This document shows positions 33,964-43,673 of a DNA stretch of 64,000 nt, in pieces. Position numbers and translations under genes: made by a program. The number at the start of each line of letters is the position of its first letter. Position 1 is the first letter of the stretch. Where the stretch lies: contig JAUYMY010000017.1 in the NCBI GenBank assembly GCA_030699385.1, positions 47,797 to 111,796 of the forward strand, written 5' to 3'. Below the pieces are notes generated by a model, which worked only from the letters and a program-made list of their open reading frames with translations, had not been told where the DNA came from and did not search any database. Origin of the DNA: Methylobacter sp. GTDB lineage: Bacteria > Pseudomonadota > Gammaproteobacteria > Methylococcales > Methylomonadaceae.

Positions 33964-36642
33964 ATGAAAATACATCAACTCACTGCCGATGAGGCGCTTG
34001 CAAGCCTCCATAGCAGTCATGAGGGCCTACTTCAGAACGAGGTCGAATCTCGCCTGGACGAGTACGGGGCGAATCGGGTCGAGGAAGTGCGTGGCGAGTT
34101 GCTGATACTGCGTTTTTTCAAGGAATTCGTGCATTTTTTCGCGTTGATTTTGTGGCTGGCGGCGGGTCTGGCGTTTTTTGCCGAATCCCGGCAACCGGGT
34201 GGCGGCATGGCGACATTGGGCTATGCGGTACTCGGCGTGATTTTGATTAACGGCCTGTTTTCGTTCTGGCAGCAATACCGCGCCGAACGGGCCATTTCCG
34301 CGCTGCAAAAACTGCTGCCTTCTTATGTCAAAGTGCTCAGGGGCAATAATGTCGCGCTGATTTTAGCGGCTGGTTTAGTGCCCGGCGATGTGATTTTATT
34401 GCAGGAAGGCGACAATGTGCCGGCTGACTGCCGCCTGCTTGAAGCCTTTTCGCTGCGCGTCAATAACGCCACGGTCACTGGCGAATCCAGACCGCAGGCG
34501 CGGGATGCGGAACCTTCATCCGAAGAAAGCCTGGAGCGTAGCCGTAACACCTTGTTGGCCGGAACCTCAATCGTGTCCGGCGAGGGCCGGGCGGTGGTGT
34601 TTGCAACCGGGATGCATACCGAATTCGGCAAGATTGCCCATCTGACGCAAACCGCCGTCAAAACCGTTTCGCCGTTGCAGCTGGAAATCGTGCGCCTGAG
34701 CCGCCTTATCGCGATGATGGCGCTGGCGCTGGGCGTGGTGTTTTTCTTTATCGGCCAGAGCATGGGCCTGTCGTTTTGGGAAAACTTCATCTTCGCCATT
34801 GGCATTATCGTCGCCAATGTGCCGGAAGGCTTATTGCCGACGGTCACTTTGTCGCTGGCGATGGCGACACAGCGCATGGCCAAGCGTAATGCGCTGATTC
34901 GGCACATGCCGTCTGTCGAAGCCTTGGGCTCGGCGACGGTCATTTGCACCGACAAAACCGGCACACTGACCGAAAACCGCATGGCGGTGCAGGCGCTTTA
35001 TTTGGATGGGAACATACAGACGGTTACGGCGGTGCAGCGGCAAGCGCAATTGGCGCTGACCTACCGGCGTTTTTTCGAGGATGCGCTGCTCTGCCATAAC
35101 CTGAAAGAAACCATGACGGCCGGAAAGTGGCAAAGCTTTGGCGATCCGATGGAAATCGCACTGGTGCGAATGGCCAAGACCTGTTTGGGCGAGGCCCCGG
35201 CTTATCCCAAGATCAATGAAGTGCCGTTCGATACCGACCGCAAGCGCCTGTCCACGATCCATCAAACGCCCAACGGTGTGGTGCTTTATTGCAAGGGTGC
35301 TTTGGAAATGTTGTTGCCGCTGTGCAAGCAGGTGCAAATCGGTAGCGAAATCATCCCGTTGACGGAAAAAGTCCGGCAGGAATTTATAGCCGCTCAGGAA
35401 CAGATGGCAAATCAGGGCTTGCGGGTGCTGGCCTTTGCCTGGCGCGAACTGGAAGTGGCGCATGACAGCGTAGCGCAGGAGCAAAACTTGATTTTGTGCG
35501 CGCTGGTCGGTCTGGAAGATCCGCCCAGGGCGGAGGTGCCGGAAGCCATGCGTAAATGCCGGGAGGCGGGCATCAAGGTCATCATGGTGACCGGCGATCA
35601 TCCGCATACTGCGCTGGCGATAGGTCGGCAGATCGGGCAGGTTAAAACAGACAATCCGACAGTGATTACCGGCGATCAGTTGCGCAAGTTGTCGGAAAAC
35701 CAACTGCGTCTGGCGCTCAATGCTGAAGACATTATTTTTGCCCGCGTCGGCGCCGACCAAAAAATGCGCATCGTCGCCGCGTTGAAAAAGAAAAAACACA
35801 TCGTCTCGGTGACCGGCGACGGCGTGAATGACGCCCCGGCGCTAAAATTGGCCGACATCGGCATCGCAATGGGCATCAGCGGCACCGATGTTGCCAAAGA
35901 GGCCGCCGATATGATTTTGTTGGATGATAATTTCGCCAGCATTATCGCCGCAATCGAGGAGGGCCGCGCTGTTTATGGCAATATCCGTAAGTTTCTGGCT
36001 TATATCCTGACCTCCAATATCCCGGAAATCGTCCCTTATTTGGCTTTCGCGCTGTTTAAAATACCGCTGCCTTTGACTATCATCCAGATTTTGGTGGTTG
36101 ATTTGGGAACGGATATGCTGCCGGCTTTGGGCTTGGGTGCGGCTAAGCCGGAACCGGGCAGCATGAGCCGCCCGCCGCGGCCGCGCAATGAACGCTTGCT
36201 CGACTGGCGCTTACTGCTGCGTGCTTATCTTTTTTTGGGCGTGCTGGAAGCAGCGGTGTCGATGGCGGCTTATTTCTTTGTGCTGCACAGCGGTGGTTGG
36301 CAGTGGGGCGAGAGCCTGGGCAGCCAAGAGTCTTTATATCTTGAGGCCACCACGGCCTGTTTGAGTGCGATTATCGTCACCCAAATCGTCAATGTGTTTC
36401 TCTGTAAAAATCCGGATCGCAGCGTGTTCGCTGGCGGCTTGTTCGACAACCGCATTATACTTTGGGGCATCGCGCTGGAAATTGCGCTAATCCTGATTAT
36501 TGACTATACCGCCTGGGGCAATATGATTTTTGGCACCCTGCCGATTGCGCCCGAAGTCTGGTTGTTTATACTGCCTTTCGCGTTAGTAATGTTGCTGTTG
36601 GAAGAGCTGCGCAAGTTTATGGTTGTCAGGCTGTGGCGGTAA
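33964..36642 (+). CDS. P2-type cation-transporting ATPase
   Basis: This 892-residue pump belongs to the P2 group that includes Ca2+ (SERCA-like) and Na+ ATPases. It has the N-terminal cation-ATPase domain (about 1-70), the actuator with TVTGESRPQ, the PEGLLPTVTLSLAMATQRMA segment of M4, the phosphorylated Asp330 in DKTGTLT, KGALEMLLP in the nucleotide domain, MVTGDHPHTA and TGDGVNDAPALKLADIGIAMG. Six C-terminal membrane segments follow. GGAGG precedes the ATG. The transported ion cannot be fixed by eye; Ca2+ or Mg2+/Na+ are all possible. Confidence 0.9.
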   Translation: MKIHQLTADEALASLHSSHEGLLQNEVESRLDEYGANRVEEVRGELLILRFFKEFVHFFALILWLAAGLAFFAESRQPGGGMATLGYAVLGVILINGLFSFWQQYRAERAISALQKLLPSYVKVLRGNNVALILAAGLVPGDVILLQEGDNVPADCRLLEAFSLRVNNATVTGESRPQARDAEPSSEESLERSRNTLLAGTSIVSGEGRAVVFATGMHTEFGKIAHLTQTAVKTVSPLQLEIVRLSRLIAMMALALGVVFFFIGQSMGLSFWENFIFAIGIIVANVPEGLLPTVTLSLAMATQRMAKRNALIRHMPSVEALGSATVICTDKTGTLTENRMAVQALYLDGNIQTVTAVQRQAQLALTYRRFFEDALLCHNLKETMTAGKWQSFGDPMEIALVRMAKTCLGEAPAYPKINEVPFDTDRKRLSTIHQTPNGVVLYCKGALEMLLPLCKQVQIGSEIIPLTEKVRQEFIAAQEQMANQGLRVLAFAWRELEVAHDSVAQEQNLILCALVGLEDPPRAEVPEAMRKCREAGIKVIMVTGDHPHTALAIGRQIGQVKTDNPTVITGDQLRKLSENQLRLALNAEDIIFARVGADQKMRIVAALKKKKHIVSVTGDGVNDAPALKLADIGIAMGISGTDVAKEAADMILLDDNFASIIAAIEEGRAVYGNIRKFLAYILTSNIPEIVPYLAFALFKIPLPLTIIQILVVDLGTDMLPALGLGAAKPEPGSMSRPPRPRNERLLDWRLLLRAYLFLGVLEAAVSMAAYFFVLHSGGWQWGESLGSQESLYLEATTACLSAIIVTQIVNVFLCKNPDRSVFAGGLFDNRIILWGIALEIALILIIDYTAWGNMIFGTLPIAPEVWLFILPFALVMLLLEELRKFMVVRLWR

Positions 36643-36649
36643 GGTGATT

Positions 36650-36930
36650 GTCCACGAAAATCACGAAAGCCACGAAAAAAAACGTAATTATACTTAGCTC
36701 CCTACTAAAAATAATTAAATGGAACACGGACGACACGGATAAGACGGATTTACACGGATATATTTTAATCAGTGATTATCCGTTTCATCAGTATCATCCG
36801 TGTTCTATTTTTTTTCTGAGCAGTTACAAAAAAACAGTCAAAATAATAGCTTTGCTTATTTTCGTGTTGCCTGGAGATGCCTACTTTTGGTTTTTCGTGC
36901 TAAGCGTGGACAATTATTTGTGGCAAATAG
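36650..36930. repeat. Composite repeat: CACGAA element split by an ACACGGA palindrome
   Basis: Half of a CACGAA element opens the region (GTCCACGAAAATCACGAAAG near 36652) and the other half closes it (TTTTTCGTGCTAAGCGTGGA near 36894, then CAAATAGCCT). Between them lies a second palindrome, GAACACGGA (36722-36730) to TCCGTGTTC (36797-36805), made of ACACGGAT words. It fills the gap between the ATPase and sorB. Confidence 0.7.
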
Positions 36931-36931
36931 C

Positions 36932-37207
36932 CTAATGCCCGTAATTCTGCGCCAGATAATCAATGATAATCCGTTTGTCGGCATCATTGATTGGAGCGCC
37001 CATGCTATTGATCATCTTGCCGACGGTTTTTTCCCAACCGGCCCTATCCAGAAAGGTGGCGTGTTGGGTGATGTAGTCCAGGCTGTGACAAACGGCACAC
37101 TGGGCAACGACTTGGTTTTTGCCCGGCCGCTCTTTTAGAAATATCCGGTTTTCCCCGGCTGTCGCGGTCGCGGCGAAAAACGATAACAACAAAACCAGCG
37201 TTCGCAT
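36932..37207 (-). CDS. sorB: Sulfite dehydrogenase cytochrome c subunit (SorB-like)
   Basis: This small periplasmic cytochrome has a signal peptide (MRTLVLLLSFFAATATA) and one heme site, CAVCH (Cys37, Cys40, His41). A methionine in INSMGAP is the likely distal ligand. It starts 10 nt after the sulfite oxidase gene with GGAG before its ATG. In SorAB enzymes this subunit accepts electrons from the molybdenum subunit and passes them to cytochrome c. The pairing supports the name. Confidence 0.85.
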   Translation of the reverse strand: MRTLVLLLSFFAATATAGENRIFLKERPGKNQVVAQCAVCHSLDYITQHATFLDRAGWEKTVGKMINSMGAPINDADKRIIIDYLAQNYGH

Positions 37208-37217
37208 CCTATTCTCC

Positions 37218-38405
37218 TCAAGCCAAGTGAATGGTCATTTTTTGCACAGCGTTATGGTGGTAGCCGGAAGGGTTAGAAATCGCCTCCAGCGGTTGAGTGG
37301 CGCCGGAAGCGCTGGTTGCGCGCGCCATGATGCGGTAGCTGCCGGGCTGTTTAGGCGCAAAGGCGAAGTGCCATTGACGCCAGGAAAAGCGCCCGTAATC
37401 CTGTTTCAGCGTGGCCTGCTGCCAATTGACGCCGCCATCGATGGAAATGTCCACGCGGGCGATGCCGTTGCCGCCGTCCCAAGCGACACCTTTGATGTCG
37501 ATAGTTTTGGCTTTGGGTAAAGATTGCCCGTCTTCCAGATTGGTGATTAATGAATTGACCACTATTTCCGTGATCGGCATAGCCGTTTCGGTTTCCTGCG
37601 AGCTAAATTGCCCGCTGGGGAAACGGTCTTTGGGGATGCGGTAAGCGGTCTTCATCCAAAAGCCGTCGAAGGGTTTGGCGATCACATTAAGCGCAGTCAG
37701 GTGTTTAAGCCAAAAGGTGGCCGTCCAGCCGGGAACAATCAGCCGTGCAGGAAAGCCGTTCCAGTGCGGCAGCGCTTCGCCGTTCATCTCGAAAGCGATC
37801 AGGGTATTTTCATCCAGCGCTTTCGCCAGCGGCAGGCTTTTGACAAAGTTTGGCGTGGTTGGCAATACGCCTGAATCGGCACCGGCCAAACTCACTTCCA
37901 GCGCAGATTTGTCGATTCCGGCTCTTGCCAGTACATCTTTCAGGCGAACGCCGCGCCACAGCGCATTGCCCATGGCGCCCGAACCCCACTGTAATCCGGG
38001 GGCAGGCGGTTCAAACAAGCCCCTGCGATTACCTGAGCATAAACACAGGGCGGCGATTTCGACCTGTTCAAAATCATTACGCAATTGCTCAAGTGTGAAT
38101 TCTAGCGGCGAGTTAAGCGCATCGCCGCCGATACGCAGCCGCCATTCGCTGGCGTTTATCTCGGGAATGACCGCGTGATGGTAGCGTACAAAAAAGTGCT
38201 TGTTAGGCGTAAACGGCGCATCGAAATAATTAACCGGCGTTTCGTAATTGGGCGGTCGGTCGGTCAAGTTAACCAAGCTCTCTTTACCGGAAAGAGCCGT
38301 TGTGTCGGCAGCGGCGGCCAAACCCGAACGTTGCAGTAAAGCCAAGCCGCCAAGCGCTGCCAGACTGCCTGCGGATTGTTTGATAAAGTGTCTTCTGTCG
38401 ACCAT
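37218..38405 (-). CDS. sorA: Sulfite dehydrogenase molybdenum subunit (SorA-like)
   Basis: The protein oxidises sulfite to sulfate in the periplasm. A Tat signal (DRRHFIKQSAGSL) leads a 395-residue protein with the sulfite-oxidase molybdopterin domain; the Mo-ligating cysteine is Cys123 in CLCSGNRRG. GVRLKDVLARAG, LPHWNGFPARLIVPGW and the C-terminal dimerisation domain (GVAWDGGNGIARVDISIDGG) are as in the family. GAGGAG precedes the ATG. It forms a two-gene operon with the cytochrome subunit. Confidence 0.92.
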   Translation of the reverse strand: MVDRRHFIKQSAGSLAALGGLALLQRSGLAAAADTTALSGKESLVNLTDRPPNYETPVNYFDAPFTPNKHFFVRYHHAVIPEINASEWRLRIGGDALNSPLEFTLEQLRNDFEQVEIAALCLCSGNRRGLFEPPAPGLQWGSGAMGNALWRGVRLKDVLARAGIDKSALEVSLAGADSGVLPTTPNFVKSLPLAKALDENTLIAFEMNGEALPHWNGFPARLIVPGWTATFWLKHLTALNVIAKPFDGFWMKTAYRIPKDRFPSGQFSSQETETAMPITEIVVNSLITNLEDGQSLPKAKTIDIKGVAWDGGNGIARVDISIDGGVNWQQATLKQDYGRFSWRQWHFAFAPKQPGSYRIMARATSASGATQPLEAISNPSGYHHNAVQKMTIHLA

Positions 38406-38611
38406 AAACTATCTCCTCGGTTAGATGTGCGGCTATATTACTGCTTTTTTTTGTGGCTTTCGTGATAAGCGTGCTTTAGCCTGATATCTCAAATTAAAGG
38501 TTATTCCCGATTGCGCGGACTGACCACACTATAATTGACTGTGAATTGAAGCTAATGCACAGTATGCGTGGTTTTTTGTTCAACATTAACAATTATTTTT
38601 GAGGTGCGACA

Positions 38612-39217
38612 ATGTCAAAAAAGCCCATAGCAATTGAGGATGATGATAACGAGGATTTGCCGCGTAGAACGGAAGAATTTCTCGACAGCAGTCTGTTATT
38701 CTTTGAGTCGGCAGAGTTGTCGCCGGCATTACGCGAACAATTCCGGGACTATGTGTTGAATTATGAAAATGCTGAACGGGTTTCGCCTTTTACTTTGCTG
38801 GAGCAGGGCGGGATGACCTTGCCGGCGCCGGACACCTTGGATGATACGCAACTGAGCGCTAAGTTGTGGGAAGTGATTCGTGGTTTGGCGATGTTGCGCA
38901 TGTTTCTGCATAGCACCGATCATCTCAGTGACCGCGAATTGTATGAGGACTTGTGGCATGATTTGTTGCGGGAGGAAGGTCAGGCGACACCGATTGATGC
39001 CGATTCCGCCTGGCACCTGGACATATTAGGCTACGAGAGTAATGAGGATAACGATCTTTATCTTCGCTACTATGCGGATGAAAAAACCCGCCAATCTTGG
39101 GCTAAAGATTGGCCGGATGATGTCATACCGCCCCACGAAACGCCGCCCTATGACCGCGACCGGCATTTGCCCGATCGCGATCAGTCCGAGTGGCGCGATT
39201 TTCCTCGGTCTTGTTGA
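38612..39217 (+). CDS. Acidic hypothetical protein
   Basis: I do not recognise this 201-residue protein. It is soluble and acidic, with a predicted helical middle (about 55-125, LWEVIRGLAMLRMFLHSTDH) and a Trp/Asp/Arg-rich C-terminus (SWAKDWPDD, PYDRDRHLPDRDQ). GAGGTGCGAC precedes the ATG, and the coding pattern looks real. Neighbours (sulfite dehydrogenase, repeats, zinc-ribbon gene) suggest no function. Confidence 0.65.
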   Translation: MSKKPIAIEDDDNEDLPRRTEEFLDSSLLFFESAELSPALREQFRDYVLNYENAERVSPFTLLEQGGMTLPAPDTLDDTQLSAKLWEVIRGLAMLRMFLHSTDHLSDRELYEDLWHDLLREEGQATPIDADSAWHLDILGYESNEDNDLYLRYYADEKTRQSWAKDWPDDVIPPHETPPYDRDRHLPDRDQSEWRDFPRSC

Positions 39218-39301
39218 GTTCGCTTGCTTGTTCGTAATGTTGCAAGTTAGACCTTCTAGGTTTTAAAAAACTGGAAGGTTTGTTGGCGGGATTTTCGTTT
39301 A

Positions 39302-39445
39302 AGTCTATTTCCTGAAAAAGACATACCAAAAATTGTCCACGAAAAGCACGAAAAAACACGAAAATTTCGTGGTTTTCGTGCTTTTCGTGGACTTTATTTT
39401 TTACAACCTATGGATCCAAGGGATGTTATTTTCCGTAAATGGCCT
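39302..39445. repeat. CACGAA element, copy 2
   Basis: The core palindrome is GTCCACGAAAA to TTTTCGTGGAC (39335-39392). Left flank AGTCTATTTCCTGAAAAAGA and right flank GGGATGTTATTTTCCGTAAA (then TGGCCT) align with copy 1 at 26321-26464 in the same orientation. Its right end supplies the stop codon of the zinc-ribbon gene. Confidence 0.75.
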
Positions 39446-40088
39446 AATTAAATAACTCCAATACAAAAGACAACGTTTTCAACAAATAATGCTCATCTTC
39501 GTCAGCATAAGCTCGGCGCTTAATGGATGCACGATGCAAGTCAATCGGGTTTTCCTGCTGTTTTTGCTGACTTTTTTGTTGATTGAGCAATTGGCCGCCG
39601 GCTTTTTTCCACTCCATTAAATGGGTGATTTCGCCGTTATCCAGCCAAATGCCGTGTTTGTGGCATTGATCGATAACCACGCCACTACGATGACCGAAAA
39701 TTTGCCGGTTCATCAATATCCTGCACACCGGGCACTTGATATATTTGACTTCTTTGGCTTGATAGCGGTCGGTATTGATATTTTGTATCTGTTTAAAATT
39801 GATGGTCTCGACGTTAGACACGGCGCTGTTCAACAAGATTTCAATTTCGCCCGGATCAAAAAACAAGCCGAAACATTCGCTGCAACGTTCAATATACAAA
39901 TGGCCGTCGACTTGAAGACTTATGGTTTGCAAGGCGATATTGCAATGCGGACAGATACGGTCGGAATACGGGTTATCGACACTGAAATGCTCTGTCGCGC
40001 GCAAGTCAATGTCGTTGCGGACGCCGCAATATTGGCAACGATTGATGTTAGGCTCTAATGGCGCAGAGCAGGTTTTGCAGATCACCAT
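39444..40088 (-). CDS. Zinc-ribbon protein (zf-TFIIB type)
   Basis: The 214-residue protein holds several Cys pairs: CKTC with CQYC (about 4-21), CPHC with CSEC (about 47-72) and CPVC with CHKHGIWLDNGEI (about 119-151). The latter two are zf-TFIIB-like zinc ribbons, where ERCSECFGLFFDPGEIE is a typical text. The C-terminal part is Gln/Lys-rich. It starts 2 nt after the SPFH gene, so the two form an operon and probably act together. No enzymatic role can be read. Confidence 0.75.
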   Translation of the reverse strand: MVICKTCSAPLEPNINRCQYCGVRNDIDLRATEHFSVDNPYSDRICPHCNIALQTISLQVDGHLYIERCSECFGLFFDPGEIEILLNSAVSNVETINFKQIQNINTDRYQAKEVKYIKCPVCRILMNRQIFGHRSGVVIDQCHKHGIWLDNGEITHLMEWKKAGGQLLNQQKSQQKQQENPIDLHRASIKRRAYADEDEHYLLKTLSFVLELFN

Positions 40089-40090
40089 AA

Positions 40091-41101
40091 TTAAAAATTA
40101 TCCAGAAGTTGCTGTTTTTTCGCCGCATATTCCTCGGCGGTAATCAACTGCGCATCGGCCATGTTTTTTAGTTGTTCAAGCTTGCTCAGTGTCGTGTTGG
40201 CAGGTTGCCCCGGCACTGTTTGATTGACGGGAAAAGCTTGCGCCATCGTCTGTCCTAAACCCATGCCGGCACCGATGCCCACACCAATACCGGCGGCGCC
40301 GCCTTCATTTCTGGCGGCTTCGCGCATCGCTTCTAATTGTTGCAGGCTGGCATAATCGAGACCAACCACTTGCGCGGCTTGAGCCTCGGCGGTCAAGTCG
40401 GCAATGCGGTTAATGCGTTTAACGGTGTCATCATCGAAGCTGGTGCCTTCAATGCGAAAATCGGTGATTTCAAAACCGAGCTTGCCAAATACGGCGGCTA
40501 ACTGCTGATTTAAGCCTGCGGCAATTTCGTTGCGGTTGGCGTCAATGTCGGTATAGGTGAAGCGGTTGGTGGCGAGAAAATCAGAGATCGGGTGGATCAT
40601 CCGCGTGGACATGACTTTTCTCAGGTCATCGGTAAAAAAGTCGCTATGATGGCCGACGACATTGACGAAAAAATTTTGCGGGTCGGAAATGCGATAACTG
40701 TAATTGCCAAAAGCGCGCAGTGCGACCGGAAATTTATAGTGGGGATCTTCGTATTTGATCGGCGAAGTCGTGCCCCATTTTTGGTTTAATATCTTGCTGG
40801 TTTTGAAAAAATAAATCGCGGCTTTATGTTCGCTGTCAAAAAACTGCATAAACTTGCTGATCGTTGTCCAAAAGGGAATGTTATCGGTTTGCAAATCGAC
40901 CATGCACGGCTCGGTGATCACCGTTTTGACCTTTCCTTCATAGATGAAAATGCAGCCTTGCCCCGGTCCTACAATCAGTTTGGAAGCATTTTTAATCTCA
41001 TCGCCATTTTCCGTCCATTGGCTAAAAAGAACATCGGTACGCGGGTTAGTCCACTCAATGACTGAGCGCAGTTGTCGTTTTATGCCGTCAAAAAAGGTCA
41101 T
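40091..41101 (-). CDS. SPFH-domain protein with C-terminal SHOCT motif
   Basis: The bulk (about 30-260) looks like the SPFH/virion-core-like domain of YdjI relatives (VGPGQGCIFIYEGKV, ALRAFGNYSYRISDPQNFF). A Gly-rich stretch (GIGVGIGAGMGLGQTMAQAF) and a C-terminal SHOCT motif (LEQLKNMADAQLITAEEYAAKK) follow. Such proteins often form oligomers at membranes and commonly neighbour zinc-ribbon genes, as here. GAGAG before the ATG supports the start. Function is not known. Confidence 0.78.
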   Translation of the reverse strand: MTFFDGIKRQLRSVIEWTNPRTDVLFSQWTENGDEIKNASKLIVGPGQGCIFIYEGKVKTVITEPCMVDLQTDNIPFWTTISKFMQFFDSEHKAAIYFFKTSKILNQKWGTTSPIKYEDPHYKFPVALRAFGNYSYRISDPQNFFVNVVGHHSDFFTDDLRKVMSTRMIHPISDFLATNRFTYTDIDANRNEIAAGLNQQLAAVFGKLGFEITDFRIEGTSFDDDTVKRINRIADLTAEAQAAQVVGLDYASLQQLEAMREAARNEGGAAGIGVGIGAGMGLGQTMAQAFPVNQTVPGQPANTTLSKLEQLKNMADAQLITAEEYAAKKQQLLDNF

Positions 41102-41321
41102 GTCTTAAGCTCTCTGTTTGTTATGGCTGGGGGCTGATTTTCATTTTAATGAGCAATGCAGGCAGGCGCAACGGATTAATGAAAGCTAAAAATATTATTG
41201 CCACGAAGAGCGCCAATAGCCGAAGAATGAAACTTTGAGCGGTTTAATGTTGTCCGTGGGGCAGATTATTCCGGCTACAATAAAACATCTGTTAAAATTA
41301 CAAAAAAAGAAGGGGATTTTA

Positions 41322-43478
41322 ATGCTGAAAAAAATTTTACGCTGGCTGTTGACCTTGATTTATAAGGTAGAAATTAACGGCCTGGATAACTACGAAAAAG
41401 CCGGTAAACGTGTGCTGATTATCGCCAATCACACGTCTTTTCTTGATCCCTTATTGTTGGGTGTATTTTTACCCGATGACATCACTTTTGCGATTAATAC
41501 CCAAATTTCCCAGCGTTGGTGGTTAAAGCCGTTTTTGGGGCTATCGCATGTATTCCCTATGGACCCCACGCATCCATTATCACTAAAGGATTTGATTCAT
41601 CATTTGCAAACGGACACCCGCACCGTTATTTTTCCTGAAGGCCGCATTACCGTGACTGGTTCGTTGATGAAGATTTATGACGGCACCGGCATGGTCGCTG
41701 ATAAATCGGAAGCGGCAATATTGCCGATACGCATACACGGCGCCGAATACACGCATTTTTCGCGCTTACGCAATATCGTTCGTTTGCGCTTATTCCCAAA
41801 AATCAGTATCCAAATTTTGCCGCATACTTATGTCACTCCGCCACCGGAATTACGCGGTAAAAGCCGGCGCAAATACAGCGGTCATGTACTGACCGATATT
41901 ATGACCGAAATGATGTTCGCCACCAGTCATTACCGGCAAACCATTTTCGCCAGCTTGCTGGAAGCGCGCAGAATACATGGCGGCAATCATGTTGTGGCTA
42001 ACGACATGGAGCGTTCCCCGCTAACGTATGACAATCTGATTACCCGCGCCATCGCCATTGGCAATGCGCTAAAACAGCTCAGTGCCGAGTCTGAAAATGT
42101 CGGGGTGTTTTTGCCCAATTCGACTAAAACCTTGGCCGTTGTGCTGGGTTTGCAGCTTTATGGTCGAGTGCCGGCCATGTTGAATTATTCGACCGGCTCA
42201 GCGGGTATGGCATCGGCCTGCACTGTTGCAGGCGTTAAAACCGTGCTGACCTCCCGCCGTTTTATCGAGCTGGCCAAGTTAGGGGAGGACGCCGAACATT
42301 TGGGCGAACAGGTCAACCTGGTTTATCTCGAAGACATCGCCGAAGCTCTCACGGCAGTCGACAAAGTGCAGGCGGCGCTGCAATGCCAAACTGCCAATAT
42401 CTGGTATAAACACAATCAATACAATCCTGATAGCCCGGCGGTGGTGTTGTTTACGTCGGGTTCCGAAGGTACGCCAAAAGGCGTGGTGTTATCCCATGCC
42501 AATATTTTGTCCAACCTGAAACAACTGGAAGCGCGCATCAATTTTAATGCGCAGGATGTGGTGCTGAATTTTCTGCCGATGTTCCATTCTTTTGGTTTTA
42601 CTGTCGGCACGATGCTGCCGATGCTGCACGGCATGACCACGTTTTTTTATCCGACGCCGCTACATTATGCGGTCATTCCCGAAATCGCTTATGAAATCGG
42701 CGCGACTATCATGTTCGGCACCAATACTTTTTTAGCCGGTTATGCCAAAAAAGCCAACGCCTACGATTTTTTCAATATGCGTTATGTGGTTGCCGGTGCG
42801 GAAAAATTGCAGGAAAGCACCCGCCAGCTTTGGGCCGATAAATTCGGCATCCGTATTTTGGAAGGCTATGGCGCCACCGAAACCACGCCTATCACTTCGG
42901 TCAATACGCCGATGGATTTTAAGGCCGGTACGGTCGGCCGCTTCATGCCAGCGATGGAATATAAATTGGAGCCGGTTGAAGGCATTGAAGATGCCGGCAG
43001 ATTGCATGTCAGCGGGCCGAATATCATGAAAGGCTATTTGTTGGTCGACAATCCGGGCCAGCTGGTTCCGCCCAAATCCATCTACGGCGATGGCTGGTAT
43101 GACACCGGCGATATTGTGCAGGTCGATAATGAAGGATTCATCAGCATACGCGGCCGCAGCAAGCGTTTTGCCAAAGTCAGCGGTGAAATGGTTTCATTGA
43201 CTGCGGTCGAACAATTAGCGTCGAATGCCTGGCCTGATGCACATCATGCGGCCATCAGCCTGCCCGATGCCAAAAAAGGCGAGCAGGTTATTTTATTGAC
43301 TACCCAAAAACAAGCGACGGTACAGGAGTTGGCGGCGGCGTCCAAAGGCGTGGCGGCCATTGGCTTGCCTAAGAAAATTGTGCTTGTCGATGCCATTCCG
43401 GTGATGGCGACCGGTAAAACCAATTATATTGCAGCGACAGAATTGGCGAGCGCTAAAATCAAAGACCAAATTTCTTAG
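41322..43478 (+). CDS. aas: Bifunctional acyl-ACP synthetase / lysophospholipid acyltransferase
   Basis: Aas re-acylates lysophosphatidylethanolamine using fatty acid activated on ACP. The N-terminal acyltransferase domain has NHTSFLDP (HX4D) and FPEGRITVTG. The AMP-forming ligase domain has the P-loop-like FTSGSEGTPKGV, EGYGATETTP, YDTGDI and a C-terminal lysine region (ATGKTNY). AAGAAGGGG lies 6 nt before the ATG at 41322, giving 718 residues; the frame is open further upstream without support. lplT follows, as in E. coli. Confidence 0.93.
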   Translation: MLKKILRWLLTLIYKVEINGLDNYEKAGKRVLIIANHTSFLDPLLLGVFLPDDITFAINTQISQRWWLKPFLGLSHVFPMDPTHPLSLKDLIHHLQTDTRTVIFPEGRITVTGSLMKIYDGTGMVADKSEAAILPIRIHGAEYTHFSRLRNIVRLRLFPKISIQILPHTYVTPPPELRGKSRRKYSGHVLTDIMTEMMFATSHYRQTIFASLLEARRIHGGNHVVANDMERSPLTYDNLITRAIAIGNALKQLSAESENVGVFLPNSTKTLAVVLGLQLYGRVPAMLNYSTGSAGMASACTVAGVKTVLTSRRFIELAKLGEDAEHLGEQVNLVYLEDIAEALTAVDKVQAALQCQTANIWYKHNQYNPDSPAVVLFTSGSEGTPKGVVLSHANILSNLKQLEARINFNAQDVVLNFLPMFHSFGFTVGTMLPMLHGMTTFFYPTPLHYAVIPEIAYEIGATIMFGTNTFLAGYAKKANAYDFFNMRYVVAGAEKLQESTRQLWADKFGIRILEGYGATETTPITSVNTPMDFKAGTVGRFMPAMEYKLEPVEGIEDAGRLHVSGPNIMKGYLLVDNPGQLVPPKSIYGDGWYDTGDIVQVDNEGFISIRGRSKRFAKVSGEMVSLTAVEQLASNAWPDAHHAAISLPDAKKGEQVILLTTQKQATVQELAAASKGVAAIGLPKKIVLVDAIPVMATGKTNYIAATELASAKIKDQIS

Positions 43479-43480
43479 AT

Positions 43481-43621
43481 GATTTCCAAGAAAATAATGT
43501 CCTCTGGTGATCATGAGTTGTAGAAAAATAGAGTCTACGCTTATCACGAAAGCCACGAAAATTTCGTGTTTTTTCGTGGCTTTCGTGGACAATTATTTAG
43601 GGCTATTCTTTTCAGGAAATC
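43481..43621. repeat. CACGAA element, copy 3 (inverted)
   Basis: GATTTCC (43481-43487) and GGAAATC (43615-43621) bound a copy in opposite orientation to copies 1 and 2. Its left flank (AAGAAAATAATGTCC and GATCATGA) matches the reverse complement of the right flank of copy 1. It separates aas from lplT. Confidence 0.72.
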
Positions 43622-43673
43622 ACCTTAAACCTTAATGCAGGGCATTTTTGCCTTTCGCTCGTTGCCTTAAATT

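Noticed and set aside
34831..35799. Long minus-strand open frame of 322 codons inside the P-type ATPase gene
   Set aside because: It is fully contained in a well-supported gene on the other strand and its translation has no recognisable domain.
40592..41065. Open frames on the + strand opposite the SPFH gene
   Set aside because: They are shadows of the SPFH gene; translations have no motifs and no ribosome sites.
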